Positions 9,139 through 20,202 are shown, numbered from the stretch's first letter. The stretch is 64,000 nucleotides of DNA from Caballeronia sordidicola (GCF_002220365.1 NZ_MTHB01000094.1:1-64000), one strand, 5' to 3'. Program-made: numbers and translations. The notes: generated by a model not told the origin, from the sequence alone.

Positions 9139-9531
9139 TCACCGTTTGGCGATGAAATCAATCTCGACAAGCGCATCGCGCGCCAATCCCGTCACGCCAA
9201 TACAAGTACGCGCCGGCAACGGCTTAGGCAAAAAGTATCCCTTATAGACTTCATTCATCGTGCCGTAATCGCGTTTGAATTCGGTCAGGAAAATCCGCAC
9301 GCTGACCACGTTATCCAGCGACAACCCGATCCCTTCCAGCACAAGAATCAGGTTATCCATCACCCGGCGCGTCTGGGCTTCCACACCTTCGGGCAAGGGC
9401 TTGGCGTCATCGGCGGGATCGGTCGGCATTTGTCCCGTGAGGAACACCCAGCCATCCGCTTCGGCCGCGTGAGAAAAAGGACCGACCGGCGTGGGCGCGG
9501 TATCGACCATGGAAAAGGTGGGTAGCGTCAT
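9139..9531 (-). CDS. RidA family protein (YjgF/YER057c/UK114)
   Basis: 130 residues, full length for the family. RidA proteins hydrolyse reactive enamines/imines made by PLP enzymes; others act in specific catabolic routes. Seen here: VGPFSHAAEADGWVFLTGQMP, DNLILVLEGIGLSLDNVV and the C-terminal PARTCIGVTGLARDALVEID, with the Arg of PARTC in the usual carboxylate-binding place. AAGGAGAC precedes the ATG. The gene is convergent with the AlkB gene and divergent from DUF2252. Confidence 0.9.
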   Translation of the reverse strand: MTLPTFSMVDTAPTPVGPFSHAAEADGWVFLTGQMPTDPADDAKPLPEGVEAQTRRVMDNLILVLEGIGLSLDNVVSVRIFLTEFKRDYGTMNEVYKGYFLPKPLPARTCIGVTGLARDALVEIDFIAKR

Positions 9532-9660
9532 CGTGTCTCCTTGGAAAGCGCAGGCCGATACCGTAACGGATCAAAATTCCTGCCGCCCGCAAATCCCTTC
9601 ATTTACATTACATCGCGACGGCATGCGCCTTGCTCAAAGTGAGCACCACAGGACGATCCC

Positions 9661-10893
9661 ATGCCCAAGAAAAAGAAATTCAAGCTTCCCAGTCCCAACG
9701 ATCGTCAGGCGCTTCTCTCTGAACGCCGCAACATGAAAATGGCCGAATCCGCGCATGCCTACGTGCGCGGCAGTACGAGCAAGTTCTATGAATGGCTCGA
9801 CGGCATCGAAGGTCACACGCTCCCCGAAGGCCCAGCTATCTGGATCTGTGGAGATTGCCACACCGGCAATCTCGGACCCATCGCCAACGCCGACGGCCGC
9901 GTGGAAATCCAGATCCGCGATCTGGACCAGACCGTGATCGGCAATCCGGCGCACGACATCATCCGGCTGGGGTTATCGCTGGCGACCGCCGCGCGCGGCT
10001 CCGATCTGCCTGGCGTAACCACAGCACGCATGATGGAAGCTGTCGCACAAGGCTACGAGCATGCGTTCGATCGTTCCAGTCATCGCTCAGTCAGGGACAC
10101 GAAACCCGAAGAGGTACGGGTGATGATGAAAGAAGCGGTCCGACGCACGTGGCAGCAACTGGCGATCGAACGCATTGAAGACATTGAGCCGAGCATTCCT
10201 CTCGGCAAGCGTTTTTGGCCGCTCGATAAAACCGAGCGCATTGAAATAGACACGTTGTTCCGGCAGCGCGAGATTGCAGATATAGCAACCGCTTTGCGCA
10301 AGGACGCCGACGAAGAAAACGTCACCGTGATCGATGCTGCTTATTGGGTGAAGGGCTGCAGCTCGCTCGGCCGCTTGCGATATGCGGTGTTGCTGGATAT
10401 CGACGGCGGTGCAGTAGAAGGCGACGATCTTTGCCTGATCGATATCAAGGAAGGCGTGAAGGCCGCGGCGCCGCGTTACTCGGATGCGGACGTGTCCAAG
10501 CGCATGCCGCGCGATAACGCCGAACGCATCGTGGAAGGCGCGCGGCATTTGACGCCGTGGCTGGGTGAACGGATGCGCTCGGCACGGCTGAACGACCGGT
10601 CAGTGGTGATTCGCGAGTTGTTGCCGCAAGACATGAAGCTGACGGTCGAGCAACTGACCCAGGAAGAAGCGATCAAGGCCGCGAGCTACCTCGCGATGGT
10701 TGTTGGCAAGGCGCACGCGCGGCAGATGGATGCGGCGCAGCGGCGCGCGTGGGTATCGGAGTTGCGTCGCGCGAAGTCGAAGTCGCTGGATGCGCCGTCG
10801 TGGTTGTGGAAAAGCATCGTGGAGTTGGTGAGCAGTCACGAGGCGGGTTATCTCGAACATTGCCGTCGATATGCGCTTGGATCGGCGTCGTAA
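9661..10893 (+). CDS. DUF2252 family protein
   Basis: 410 residues. I recognise the DUF2252 family, whose biochemical role is unknown to me. The segment ICGDCHTGNLG (near residue 65) followed by EIQIRDLDQTVIGNPAHDIIRLGLS resembles the catalytic loop and metal-binding Asp of aminoglycoside-phosphotransferase-like kinases. A kinase-like fold is therefore plausible, but activity is not shown. A Lys-rich N-terminus (MPKKKKFKL) suggests a cytoplasmic protein. AGGACG lies before the ATG. It is monocistronic, with a strong hairpin downstream. Confidence 0.82.
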   Translation: MPKKKKFKLPSPNDRQALLSERRNMKMAESAHAYVRGSTSKFYEWLDGIEGHTLPEGPAIWICGDCHTGNLGPIANADGRVEIQIRDLDQTVIGNPAHDIIRLGLSLATAARGSDLPGVTTARMMEAVAQGYEHAFDRSSHRSVRDTKPEEVRVMMKEAVRRTWQQLAIERIEDIEPSIPLGKRFWPLDKTERIEIDTLFRQREIADIATALRKDADEENVTVIDAAYWVKGCSSLGRLRYAVLLDIDGGAVEGDDLCLIDIKEGVKAAAPRYSDADVSKRMPRDNAERIVEGARHLTPWLGERMRSARLNDRSVVIRELLPQDMKLTVEQLTQEEAIKAASYLAMVVGKAHARQMDAAQRRAWVSELRRAKSKSLDAPSWLWKSIVELVSSHEAGYLEHCRRYALGSAS

Positions 10894-10921
10894 CGGAACC
10901 TGCGTTCATCGACCAACGAAA

Positions 10922-10961
10922 AAGAAGGCCCGTTCCAACCAACGTTGGAACGGGCCTTCTT
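10922..10961. terminator. Bidirectional terminator hairpin
   Basis: AAGAAGGCCCGTTCCAAC pairs with its exact complement around a CAAC loop. On the plus strand the tail is weak (TTCTTCGA). On the minus strand the hairpin is followed by a T-rich tract (CCTTCTTTTTCG), so it serves the convergent small gene at 11017 well and the DUF2252 gene less well. Confidence 0.85.
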
Positions 10962-11016
10962 CGAACAGACTGACTTGATGCCTGGATTGCCGATCTCTTG
11001 AACAGCCCGTCAACAC

Positions 11017-11298
11017 TCAATAACCATAGCCGCGGCGTTCACGCCAATGATTCTCGCGCCATTGTTCATGGCGCCATTCGCGGCGATGCCATTCGCGTTC
11101 GCGCCATCCTTCGTCGCGATAACCGCCGTAGCCGCCGTAGCCATACGCCACGGCAACAGGCGGCGCAACATACACCGGCTGGGGCGCGTAATAACCCGGT
11201 ACGCCAATCCCCACGGCGACATCCACGTGAGCGGACGCTGCCGCCGACACCATCAATACGCTCAAGCCTAGTACTGCACCCAGGATCTTCTTGTTCAT
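11017..11298 (-). CDS. Small secreted low-complexity protein
   Basis: 93 residues with a clear signal peptide (KKILGAVLGLSVLMVSAAASA, cut about residue 23). The mature part begins HVDVAVGIGVPGYYAPQPVYVAPP, then a Gly/Tyr stretch and a tail rich in Trp, Arg, His and Glu with a repeated W-[RH]-x-[RE] rhythm. Similar small Pro/Tyr- and Trp/Arg-rich exported proteins are common in Burkholderiaceae; their function is not known. The charged aromatic tail could bind surfaces, nucleic acid or metal; that is a guess. Confidence 0.75.
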   Translation of the reverse strand: MNKKILGAVLGLSVLMVSAAASAHVDVAVGIGVPGYYAPQPVYVAPPVAVAYGYGGYGGYRDEGWREREWHRREWRHEQWRENHWRERRGYGY

Positions 11299-11414
11299 TG
11301 CGTCTCTCCGTGCACTCGATGTGCAAACGTGTGGTCTACAAAACCGAGTGTAGGGAGAACGCTCTGATACAGGTGCTACCGGAATGCGATAAAGGTAACC
11401 GCGCGTTTCTTTTC

Positions 11415-13052
11415 CTAAAACCCCGCCGCCAGCCCATCCCTGCGGCTATCGCTCGCCGCCACGTACCCACGCTCCGGATCGTTACGGTCCAGCTTCCAGA
11501 TGTACTGACCTGAGCCGAAGTCCATATAAGGATCGTCGACGGATTTGATCGTGTGTCCCATCGCCTGAAGCGCCTTCACCGTTTCGCGATCGAGTGTCGA
11601 TTCGACATCCACGGTGAAATCGCGATTCACCTTCCAGCGCGGGGCATCGCAAGCAGCCTGCGGTTGTTGTCCGTAGTCAAGCAAACGCACGATGGATTGC
11701 AGATGGCCTTGCGGCTGCATGTCGCCGCCCATCACGCCAAAGCTCATCACCGCTTCTTGCGTGCCGTTCACGTCCTGCGTGAGGAACGCCGGAATGATGG
11801 TGTGGAACGGCCGCTTGCCGCCTTCCACCACGTTCGCGGATTTCGGATCCATCGAAAAACCAAAGCCGCGGTTCTGCATCGCGATACCCGAATCCGGCAC
11901 GACCACGCCTGAGCCAAAGCCCATGTAGTTAGACTGGATGAAACTGACCATCATGCCGCGCTCGTCCGCCACCGACATATAGATCGTCCCGCCCGCCGGC
12001 GGCATGCCGAAGTCGAAGTGCTTCGCCTTGCTCGGATCAATCAGCTTGGCGCGCTCGGTGAGATATGCGTCGTCGAGCATCTGCTCTGGCGTGACGTCCA
12101 TGGAACGCGGATCGGCGACGTACTGATAGACATCGGCGAAAGCGAGCTTCATGGCTTCAATCTGCAAATGCTGCGACTCGATCTTGTCGACGGTCAGCGA
12201 CTTCACATCGAATTTATCGAGGATACCGAGCGCGATCAGCGCAGCAATGCCCTGCCCGTTAGGCGGAATCTCATGGACCGTATGCCCGCGATAATCCTTC
12301 GAGATCGGCTCGACCCAGTCGGCCTTGTAGTCACGCAGATCGGCTGCGGTCATCGCGCCGCCGCCCTGCTTTGAAAATGCCGCAATCTTCTCGGCTATCT
12401 CGCCTTCGTAGTACGCACGCGGTCCGTGTTCGGCAAGTGCACGCAAGGTCTTTGCATGACCGGGATAGCGCATCAACTCGCTGATCTCCGGCGCACGGCC
12501 GCGCGGCATGAAGGTATCGGCGAAACCGGGCTCGTCTTTCAACTCGGGAATAGCCGCCGCCCATTTATACGCGACGATGCTCGCCACCGCGTGACCACGC
12601 TCGGCAATTTCAATGGCCGGCTCCATCAAGTCGCCGAACGGCAACGAGCCGAACTTCGCGTGCAACGCTTCCCATCCCGCGATGACGCCGGGCACGGTGA
12701 CCGCATCCCAGCCGCGCTTGGGCTGGTTCGCCAAGCCGTTTTGCTCGCCGTATTTGTTCTTGAAGTAATCGACATTCCACGCCGCCGGAGACACACCCGA
12801 TGCGTTCAAGCCATGCAACTTCGCGCCGTCCCAGACGAGCGCGAACGCATCGCCGCCAAGGCCGCACGACACAGGCTCGACCAGCGTGATGGCTGCTGCG
12901 GCCGCGATAGCTGCATCGACAGCGTTACCGCCCTTCCACAACATCCGCAAGCCGGCTTGCGCGGCGAGGGGATGCGAAGTGGAAACGATATTGCGCGCGA
13001 ACACGGGCAAGCGCGGCGTGGGATAGGGGTTCTGCCAGTTGAAGCGGGTCAT
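11415..13052 (-). CDS. Gamma-glutamyltransferase family protein
   Basis: 545 residues from the ATG at 13052. The family hydrolyses or transfers gamma-glutamyl groups (for example of glutathione) and matures by self-cleavage before a Thr. That Thr is T356 in GGTIYMSVADERGMMVSF; the N-terminal GGNAVDAAIAAAAAITLVEP and GLGGDAFALV motifs are intact. I see no signal peptide, so the enzyme is probably cytoplasmic, unlike classical periplasmic GGT. It is the last gene of the peptide-type ABC operon, 43 nt after the second permease. Together they would take in and open a gamma-glutamyl compound; glutathione is the simplest candidate. Confidence 0.88.
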   Translation of the reverse strand: MTRFNWQNPYPTPRLPVFARNIVSTSHPLAAQAGLRMLWKGGNAVDAAIAAAAAITLVEPVSCGLGGDAFALVWDGAKLHGLNASGVSPAAWNVDYFKNKYGEQNGLANQPKRGWDAVTVPGVIAGWEALHAKFGSLPFGDLMEPAIEIAERGHAVASIVAYKWAAAIPELKDEPGFADTFMPRGRAPEISELMRYPGHAKTLRALAEHGPRAYYEGEIAEKIAAFSKQGGGAMTAADLRDYKADWVEPISKDYRGHTVHEIPPNGQGIAALIALGILDKFDVKSLTVDKIESQHLQIEAMKLAFADVYQYVADPRSMDVTPEQMLDDAYLTERAKLIDPSKAKHFDFGMPPAGGTIYMSVADERGMMVSFIQSNYMGFGSGVVVPDSGIAMQNRGFGFSMDPKSANVVEGGKRPFHTIIPAFLTQDVNGTQEAVMSFGVMGGDMQPQGHLQSIVRLLDYGQQPQAACDAPRWKVNRDFTVDVESTLDRETVKALQAMGHTIKSVDDPYMDFGSGQYIWKLDRNDPERGYVAASDSRRDGLAAGF

Positions 13053-13095
13053 GGGAAACTCGTCTCTGATGTGATGAAAGTTGTTGGGGCACAAA

Positions 13096-13968
13096 TCAAA
13101 GCTCGCGCGGATCGAGCGCGTCGCGCAGTCCATCGCCGAGCAGGTTGAAGCCGAGCACCGCCAGGAAGATGGCGATGCCCGGAAAGATCGACATCCACGG
13201 CGCCTGACTGACGAAATCCTTCGCAGTATTCAGCATCGATCCCCACGATGGCGCGGGCGGTAATTGCCCGAGGCCGAGGAACGACAGGCTGGCTTCCGCG
13301 ATGATCGCCATCGCGACCGTCAGACTCGCTTGAACGATGATGGGCGGCAGCACGTTCGGAAAAATATAGCGGACGATAATGCGAAAGTGCCCAAGCCCGA
13401 TAGCGCGCGCACCTTCCACATAATCCTCTGCTTTGACGCTGATCGCCTGGCCGCGCGTGAGGCGCACGAAACGCGGCATGGCCGAGACGCCGATAGCGAT
13501 CATCGCGTTGGTGAGGCTCGGTCCAAGGAACGCGGCCAGTGCAATGGCGAGGATCAGGAACGGGATGGACAGCAACGCGTCGGTAAAGCGCGAGATGACG
13601 CCATCGACGAGCTTGCCGAAGTAGCCTGCGAGCAAACCAAGCGGCACGCCAATGATCACCGCAATCCCCACCGATACCACCCCCGCCAGCAACGAAGCCC
13701 GTGCGCCCCACAGCAAGCGCGTGAGCACATCGCGGCCGAGTTCATCGGTTCCGAACCAGTGACTCGCCGATGGCGCTTGCCGCACCGTCATGAAGCTCGC
13801 CTGAATGGGATCGTAGGGCGAAAGCCACGGCGCGAAGATGGCCACGAGAATCACCAGCAGCACTATTGCCGCGCCCGCCACAGCCGCACGATTGCGCATG
13901 AAGCGACCCACCGCGCGATTGCGTTTGCGCGGCAGAGCTGCTGTTTCCACTTCCACAATAGTCGCCAT
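13096..13968 (-). CDS. Peptide/glutathione-type ABC transporter permease (DppC/GsiD type)
   Basis: 290 residues with an N-terminal membrane span (GAAIVLLVILVAIFAPWLSPYDP) and the DppC-type HWFGTDELGRDVLTRLLWGARASL motif. The EAA-type loop VEGARAIGLGHFRIIVRYIFPNVLPP contacts the ATPases. Its ATG shares one base with the preceding stop (TGATG). It pairs with the DppB-type permease upstream. Confidence 0.92.
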   Translation of the reverse strand: MATIVEVETAALPRKRNRAVGRFMRNRAAVAGAAIVLLVILVAIFAPWLSPYDPIQASFMTVRQAPSASHWFGTDELGRDVLTRLLWGARASLLAGVVSVGIAVIIGVPLGLLAGYFGKLVDGVISRFTDALLSIPFLILAIALAAFLGPSLTNAMIAIGVSAMPRFVRLTRGQAISVKAEDYVEGARAIGLGHFRIIVRYIFPNVLPPIIVQASLTVAMAIIAEASLSFLGLGQLPPAPSWGSMLNTAKDFVSQAPWMSIFPGIAIFLAVLGFNLLGDGLRDALDPREL

Positions 13969-14912
13969 CAGCTTTTCCTCAGCCGTGGATTGAGCAGAAC
14001 GTACAAGACATCGGCGAACAGATTCACCACGATAAATCCTACGGCCGTCACCAGCACGACGCCTTGAACGACGGCGTAATCCCGATTGAAAACGGCGTCG
14101 ACGACCAGCTTGCCGAAGCCAGGGATGGTGAACACTTGCTCCGTCAGCACCGCGCCCGCCAGCAGTTCGCCGAACAGCAACGCAAGTACCGTGACAATCG
14201 GAATCAACGCGTTGCGAAAGCCGTGTTTGACCACCACCGTGCCGCGCAAGAGGCCTTTGGCGCGTGCCGTCCGAATGTAGTCGCTGCGCAGAACGCTCAG
14301 CATTGCGCTACGCGTATGCCGCATCAACTGCGCGCCAAGCGCTGCGCCCAACACGAACGCGGGCATCAGCATGGTCTTGATGCTTAACCAGAAGTCCTCG
14401 GTCGGCGACACGTATCCGGATGAAGGCAACAACTGCCATTTCACCGATACCAAGAAGATCAGGATGATCCCGAGCCAGAAATTTGGAATGGACATGCCGG
14501 TGAGCGCCAGAACGTTCGCGCCGTAATCGAGCGCTTTTCCCTTGTTCGCCGCCGATAAAACCCCAAGCGGCATGCCGATGCCAATCGCGAAGATCATCGC
14601 CATCACGGCCAGTTGCAACGTTACCGGCAACTTCTGCGCGATGAGTTTGGTCACCGGCACATCGGTTCTCAACGACGCGCCCAGATCGCCATGAAGAATG
14701 TCCTTCACCCACAGGGCGTATTGCACGGGCACGGGTTCATCGAGGTGATACTTCAGCCGTAACGTTGCTATGACTTGCGGGTTCTGGTCTTCGCCGGCCA
14801 TCGCCAGGACCGGGTCGCCGGGCAGCATTTTTTGCAGGCCGAAGATCATCATCGACACCAGGATCAGTGTCGGGATCGCTACAAGCGCGCGGTTGGCGAT
14901 GAGTCGCAACAT
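13968..14912 (-). CDS. Peptide/glutathione-type ABC transporter permease (DppB/GsiC type)
   Basis: 314 residues. It has the family start pattern (LIANRALVAIPTLILVSMMIFGLQKMLPGDP), the periplasmic LDEPVPVQYALWVKDILHGDLGASLRT loop and the cytoplasmic RTARAKGL coupling loop followed by KHGFRNALIPIVT. It starts 7 nt after the binding-protein gene, in the middle of the operon. Confidence 0.92.
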   Translation of the reverse strand: MLRLIANRALVAIPTLILVSMMIFGLQKMLPGDPVLAMAGEDQNPQVIATLRLKYHLDEPVPVQYALWVKDILHGDLGASLRTDVPVTKLIAQKLPVTLQLAVMAMIFAIGIGMPLGVLSAANKGKALDYGANVLALTGMSIPNFWLGIILIFLVSVKWQLLPSSGYVSPTEDFWLSIKTMLMPAFVLGAALGAQLMRHTRSAMLSVLRSDYIRTARAKGLLRGTVVVKHGFRNALIPIVTVLALLFGELLAGAVLTEQVFTIPGFGKLVVDAVFNRDYAVVQGVVLVTAVGFIVVNLFADVLYVLLNPRLRKS

Positions 14913-14919
14913 GGAAGAA

Positions 14920-16431
14920 TTACCCCTTGATGCTCACGCCACGCAGACGGATCAGGCCGTCCGGATAGGGCGTGAAGCCCTGCACTTTCTTCGACAACGC
15001 ATACGGCCACGGCTGCGCGTAGAGATAGATGATCGGGTCTTCGTCGGCGAGGATCTTTTGCGCGGCGTCGTAGATCGGCTTGCGCTCGGCCACCGTCGGT
15101 TTCACGCGCGCATCGTCGAGCAGCTTGTCGACATCCGGATTGCAATATCGACCGTAGTTCAGATTGCCCTTGCAGGTCACGAACTGGTGCAGGTTGCCAT
15201 CCGGATCCGTGCGGCCCGACCAGCCGAGATACAGCAATTCGAAGTCGCCTTTCGTCGATGCATTCAGCGCAGCGGCATAGTCAGTCGGACGCAACTTCAG
15301 GTTGATGCCGGCCTCCGACAGCATGGCTTGCAGCATCTGCGCCATCTGGTTCGATACCGTGTTGTTACCGAAGGTCAGCTCCACATTAAGTTGCTCGAAA
15401 CCGGCAGCCTTGAGCAATGCCTTGGCCTTCGGGATATCGCGCTTGGTCGTCTTCAGCGATGCATCGAAGTACGGGCTGTTAGACGGGATCGCCTGAGCGA
15501 TCGGCGAGAAAATCCCGCCACCGATCACCTGATTGATCGCGTCTCGATCGACGGCAAGTTCGAACGCCTGGCGCACGCGTTTGTCCTTGAATGCCTTCGG
15601 CGCGCGCGCTCCATTCGAGACGTTGAACGTCAGGTCGTAGAAGCCCAAACCGCTCATCGAAATGAAGTTGAGGTTCTTGTCGCTTTTCACCGACGCAACA
15701 TCGGACGGCGCGAGACGTTCCAGCATGTCGAGCGAACCCGAGCGCAGGTTCGCGAGGCGCACGGTGCTGTCGGGAATCGGCTGGAAGATGACCTTTTGGA
15801 TCGGGTATTTATCGGCGTCCCAGTAGCCCGCGAATTTCTGCAGCACCACGCGGTCGTTCTGCACGCGCTCAACGAATTTGTACGGACCCGAGCACACCGG
15901 ATGCGTGGAAACGCCCGCGTCATCGGTTAGCGTTTTCGGCGCGAGCATCATGCCGGCGCGGTCGGTGAGCGTGGCGAGCAGTGCAGCGTCCGGTGCTTTC
16001 AACACGATCGCGACGGTGAATTCATCGACCACATCCACATGATCGATAGACGCCAGCTCGCTCTTGCGATTGCTCGCGGGCATGGAACGCGCGCGGTCGA
16101 GATTCGCCTTCACAGCAGCGGCATTGAACGGCTCGTCGTCGTGGAATTTCACGCCGTGGCGCAGCTTGAACGTAAGCGTCTTGTTGTCGGCGCTCATGCT
16201 CCAGGACAGCGCGAGCATGGGCACGATTTTCAGGTCCGGGCCAATATCCACCAGCGAATTGCATAGCGAACTGAACACGATCCGGTCGACCACCTGACTG
16301 CTGCGCGCCGGATCGAGCGTGCCAATGTCGTCCTGCAAACCAATCCGGATAGTCGAGCTCGACTGAGCCATCACGGCGCCGGTGCTTGCGACACCCGCGG
16401 CGAGCACCGCGGCCAATAAAATGTTTCGCAT
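14920..16431 (-). CDS. Peptide/glutathione-type ABC transporter substrate-binding protein
   Basis: 503 residues from the ATG at 16431, preceded by GGGGAAG. A signal peptide runs to about residue 22 (ILLAAVLAAGVASTGAVMAQ). The SBP_bac_5 pattern is clear: IGTLDPARSSQVVDRIVF, a LRHGVKFHDDEPFNAAAVKANLDRA segment very like E. coli GsiB, and SGPYKFVERVQNDRVVLQKF. GsiB-like residues plus the GGT-family gene in the operon favour glutathione or another gamma-glutamyl peptide; a plain dipeptide is the alternative. Confidence 0.9.
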   Translation of the reverse strand: MRNILLAAVLAAGVASTGAVMAQSSSTIRIGLQDDIGTLDPARSSQVVDRIVFSSLCNSLVDIGPDLKIVPMLALSWSMSADNKTLTFKLRHGVKFHDDEPFNAAAVKANLDRARSMPASNRKSELASIDHVDVVDEFTVAIVLKAPDAALLATLTDRAGMMLAPKTLTDDAGVSTHPVCSGPYKFVERVQNDRVVLQKFAGYWDADKYPIQKVIFQPIPDSTVRLANLRSGSLDMLERLAPSDVASVKSDKNLNFISMSGLGFYDLTFNVSNGARAPKAFKDKRVRQAFELAVDRDAINQVIGGGIFSPIAQAIPSNSPYFDASLKTTKRDIPKAKALLKAAGFEQLNVELTFGNNTVSNQMAQMLQAMLSEAGINLKLRPTDYAAALNASTKGDFELLYLGWSGRTDPDGNLHQFVTCKGNLNYGRYCNPDVDKLLDDARVKPTVAERKPIYDAAQKILADEDPIIYLYAQPWPYALSKKVQGFTPYPDGLIRLRGVSIKG

Positions 16432-16445
16432 CTGGACTTCCCCGT

Positions 16446-17545
16446 TTATCGTTTGTTCGATTGTTCTTTGATCGTGCCGTCGACCTGCGCCTGACGTTGG
16501 CGATACACCGCGAGCCGCTCGGTAAGCTTTGGACTGACGATGGAAACGAGCGGCGCGCCGCCACCCGCGTTCTGGATCTCGCGCCAAAAATGGCACGCGA
16601 CCCGGTGGCCGTTCTCCAGCGTTTCGCTGACCGGTTGCTCGTCAGAGCAGCGGGCCCGTGCATGCGGACAACGCGGATGAAAACGGCAGCCCGAAGGCGG
16701 TGCGGTCGGACTCGGAAGATCGCCGGTCAATGAAGGTTTGCTGCGACGCTGACGTGGGCTGCTCGCCGGAATCGCCTGCAATAGAGCCTGCGTGTACGGG
16801 TGCAGCGGTTGATCAAAAAGATCGTCCACGTCCGCCATTTCCACAATTTCGCCGAGATACATCACCGCCACGCGATCGCTCATATGGCGGATCACCGCGA
16901 GGTCATGCGCGATCATGATCAGCGTCAGGCCAAGCTTCTGCTTCAGCGACTCGAGCAGGTTGATGACTTGGGCCTGCACGGAGACATCGAGCGCGGAGAC
17001 GGGTTCATCGCCGACGATCAGCTTGGGCTCGCCCGCCAGCGCTCGCGCAATGCCAATGCGCTGCCGTTGACCGCCCGAAAACTCGTGCGGATATCGTTCG
17101 GCGTAACCGGGTTGCAATCCAACCGTATGCAGCAAGTCCGAGACGCGCTGCCGAAGTGCCGCGCCTTTCGCGAGACCATGCAAAGCAATCGGTTCACCAA
17201 TGATCTGGCCCACCGTCATACCCGGGTTCAGCGACGCGAACGGGTCCTGAAAGATGATCTGCATCTCGCGGCGCAGGCGGCGCATGGGCTCGGTGCCCAG
17301 ATGCGTGATGTCCTTACCTTCGTAGATCACCCGGCCTTCGGTGCTATCAATAAGACGCAGCAACAATCGTCCAAGCGTCGACTTGCCGCAACCCGATTCC
17401 CCGACGATCGCAAACGTCTCGCCCTTCTGCACGGAAAACGAAACGCCGTTCACTGCGTAGACCGTCGGTGTACGCGTGAACAAATTGCGGGTCCCGCCGA
17501 AGTGCTTGGTCAGGTCCCTGGCTTCAATAATGGGAGCGGCGAAGT

Positions 17546-17549
<4 letters not shown>
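16446..17549 (-). CDS. Peptide-type ABC transporter ATP-binding protein (DppF type)
   Basis: 367 residues from the ATG at 17549, which overlaps the upstream TGA as ATGA; a 15-residue longer reading is less likely. Walker [10 protein letters not shown]-loop QDPFASLNP, signature [15 protein letters not shown] and Walker [15 protein letters not shown] are intact. The C-terminus carries the Cys-containing oligopeptide-transporter extension ([16 protein letters not shown]). It forms a heterodimer with the DppD-type ATPase encoded upstream. Confidence 0.92.
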
Positions 17550-18628
<1,079 letters not shown>

Positions 18629-18737
18629 TCCGCTGCGGGGCGATACAGGCGGCTAGCCGGGAATCTTGTTCTCTCTCGGCGATAGAGCGGCCGCCCGTCG
18701 CCAAAACTTTCAATGAAGTAATTATGTCGGCCTAAAT

Positions 18738-18799
18738 GCATCAGGAAATATTAAACTTTCTTTTTGATGCTTAACTTTTCCTTGAATGACTCATGTCAT
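18738..18799. promoter_or_regulatory. Probable LysR operator region
   Basis: Two dyads lie between the peptide-importer operon and its LysR gene: GCATCA (18738-18743) with TGATGC (18765-18770), and a compact ATGACTCATGTCAT at 18786-18799 just before the LysR ATG. Such dyads fit activator and autorepressor sites of LysR proteins, which usually lie between divergent genes. Confidence 0.4.
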
Positions 18800-18806
18800 C
18801 TAATTC

Positions 18807-19670
18807 ATGCCGACCATTCGAATGCTGAAGACGTTCCGGGCGGTTGCGCGGACAGGATCGTTCGCGGCCGCAGCCGATAAGGTCGCGCTCACCCAGGCAG
18901 CGGTCAGCTTGCAGATGCGCGGGCTGGAGCAAGCGTTGGGGCGGCAGCTTTTTGACCGCAGTGCGCGTCAGATCACGCTGAGCCGGCAGGGGCACGAGAT
19001 TCGGCCGAAGGTCGAGCAGATCCTCGATCTACTCGATGAGCTCGAAGCTACGCCCGCTGGGTCGATGCAGGGGCCTGTGGCAATTGGCGCGGTTGTCTCG
19101 GTGATCCAGGCGCTCTCACTGGGAGTTGCGCGGCTAAAGACGGCTCATCCCGGATTGGACGTAAGGCTGCTGTCGGCCCGTTCGGACGAGCTGACGGTCA
19201 TGGTGGAGCAAGGCGAGGTGGACATTGCAGCGGTCGTGGCGCGTCCAGACCAGATCCTGCCCGATACGCTTAAATGGACTCCGCTCTACACGGAGCCGCT
19301 GATGCTGATCGTGAGCCACGAGATCACCGATACCGATCCGCGCCGGATTTTGGCGTCACACGGGTTCCTGCGTTTCGACCGGCGCGTGCGAACCGGCGTG
19401 GTCGTGGATCAAGCGCTGACGGCGCTTGGGCTGGAGGTGACCGAGTATCTGGAGCTGAATTCCATCGAGACGATCGTGGCGCTGGTGAGGAAGAACGTAG
19501 GGGTGACGGTGCTGCCGCAACTGCATAGGGCGGGATGGCAGACCGATCCATCGTTGCGGCTGATATCGATTGCGCAGCCGGCAATCATGCGCACGGTCGG
19601 GATGGTCGAGAGGGCTTCGTACGGGCGCACGGGGATCACGGCGGCGATCATCGAAACGCTTCACGACTAG
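18807..19670 (+). CDS. LysR family transcriptional regulator
   Basis: 287 residues. The N-terminal winged helix-turn-helix reads MLKTFRAVARTGSFAAAADKV followed by LTQAAVSLQMRGLEQALGRQLFDRS, then a co-inducer-binding domain from about residue 90. It is divergent from the peptide/gamma-glutamyltransferase operon and so probably activates it. No good ribosome site is seen before the ATG; a compact dyad sits there instead. Confidence 0.92.
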   Translation: MPTIRMLKTFRAVARTGSFAAAADKVALTQAAVSLQMRGLEQALGRQLFDRSARQITLSRQGHEIRPKVEQILDLLDELEATPAGSMQGPVAIGAVVSVIQALSLGVARLKTAHPGLDVRLLSARSDELTVMVEQGEVDIAAVVARPDQILPDTLKWTPLYTEPLMLIVSHEITDTDPRRILASHGFLRFDRRVRTGVVVDQALTALGLEVTEYLELNSIETIVALVRKNVGVTVLPQLHRAGWQTDPSLRLISIAQPAIMRTVGMVERASYGRTGITAAIIETLHD

Positions 19671-19850
19671 ATTGCGCGTGCTCGGCGGTCCGCGAAGCCG
19701 CATCTCATTATTAGCAAATTCCGAAGAGTCAATTGCATCCTATCGATACAATAAATTGATAGTAAGGGTATACACTGCATTTCATCGACGCAGTGAGCAG
19801 AAAAACCAAGCCGCTGCGCCCCTTAAAACTCATGCAAATCGGAGCACATC

Positions 19851-20129
19851 ATGAACAAGAATCTTATCGCCGCCCTGTTGGTCGCCGCTTCCGCAGCCTT
19901 GGCTGCCCCCGCATTCGCCAGCAGCGGCTACGGCCCGGCACCGTCGTATAACCCGAGCGTCGGCGCACCGGCATCGCAACGCGGCCAAAGCGCACAAACC
20001 GTTGCAGCGGAACAAGCGCAAGCTAACTCGAACGCAACGTCGTCCTACGGTGGCGTGCAAGACACGCAATCGCAATCGGGCAGCCGCGTCCGTGCGAACA
20101 CCACGCAATCGCTCTACTCGCATAACTAA
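19851..20129 (+). CDS. Small exported protein of unknown function
   Basis: 92 residues with a signal peptide (NKNLIAALLVAASAALAAPAFA, cut near residue 23). The mature part is rich in Ser, Gln, Ala and Asn (YNPSVGAPASQRGQSAQTVA...). GGAG stands 8 nt before the ATG. It resembles the many short periplasmic proteins of Burkholderiaceae; I cannot name the function. A perfect palindromic terminator follows about 70 nt later. Confidence 0.75.
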   Translation: MNKNLIAALLVAASAALAAPAFASSGYGPAPSYNPSVGAPASQRGQSAQTVAAEQAQANSNATSSYGGVQDTQSQSGSRVRANTTQSLYSHN

Positions 20130-20202
20130 TTCTGCTGGTTTGCCGAGGGCGCGATCAGTCGGTCTGAACAACATCCGCGCCTGACGTAACACCAGAAAGC
20201 AG

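Noticed and set aside
14770-15930. A 386-codon plus-strand open frame opposite the peptide-binding-protein gene
   Set aside because: Antisense shadow of a clear SBP_bac_5 gene.
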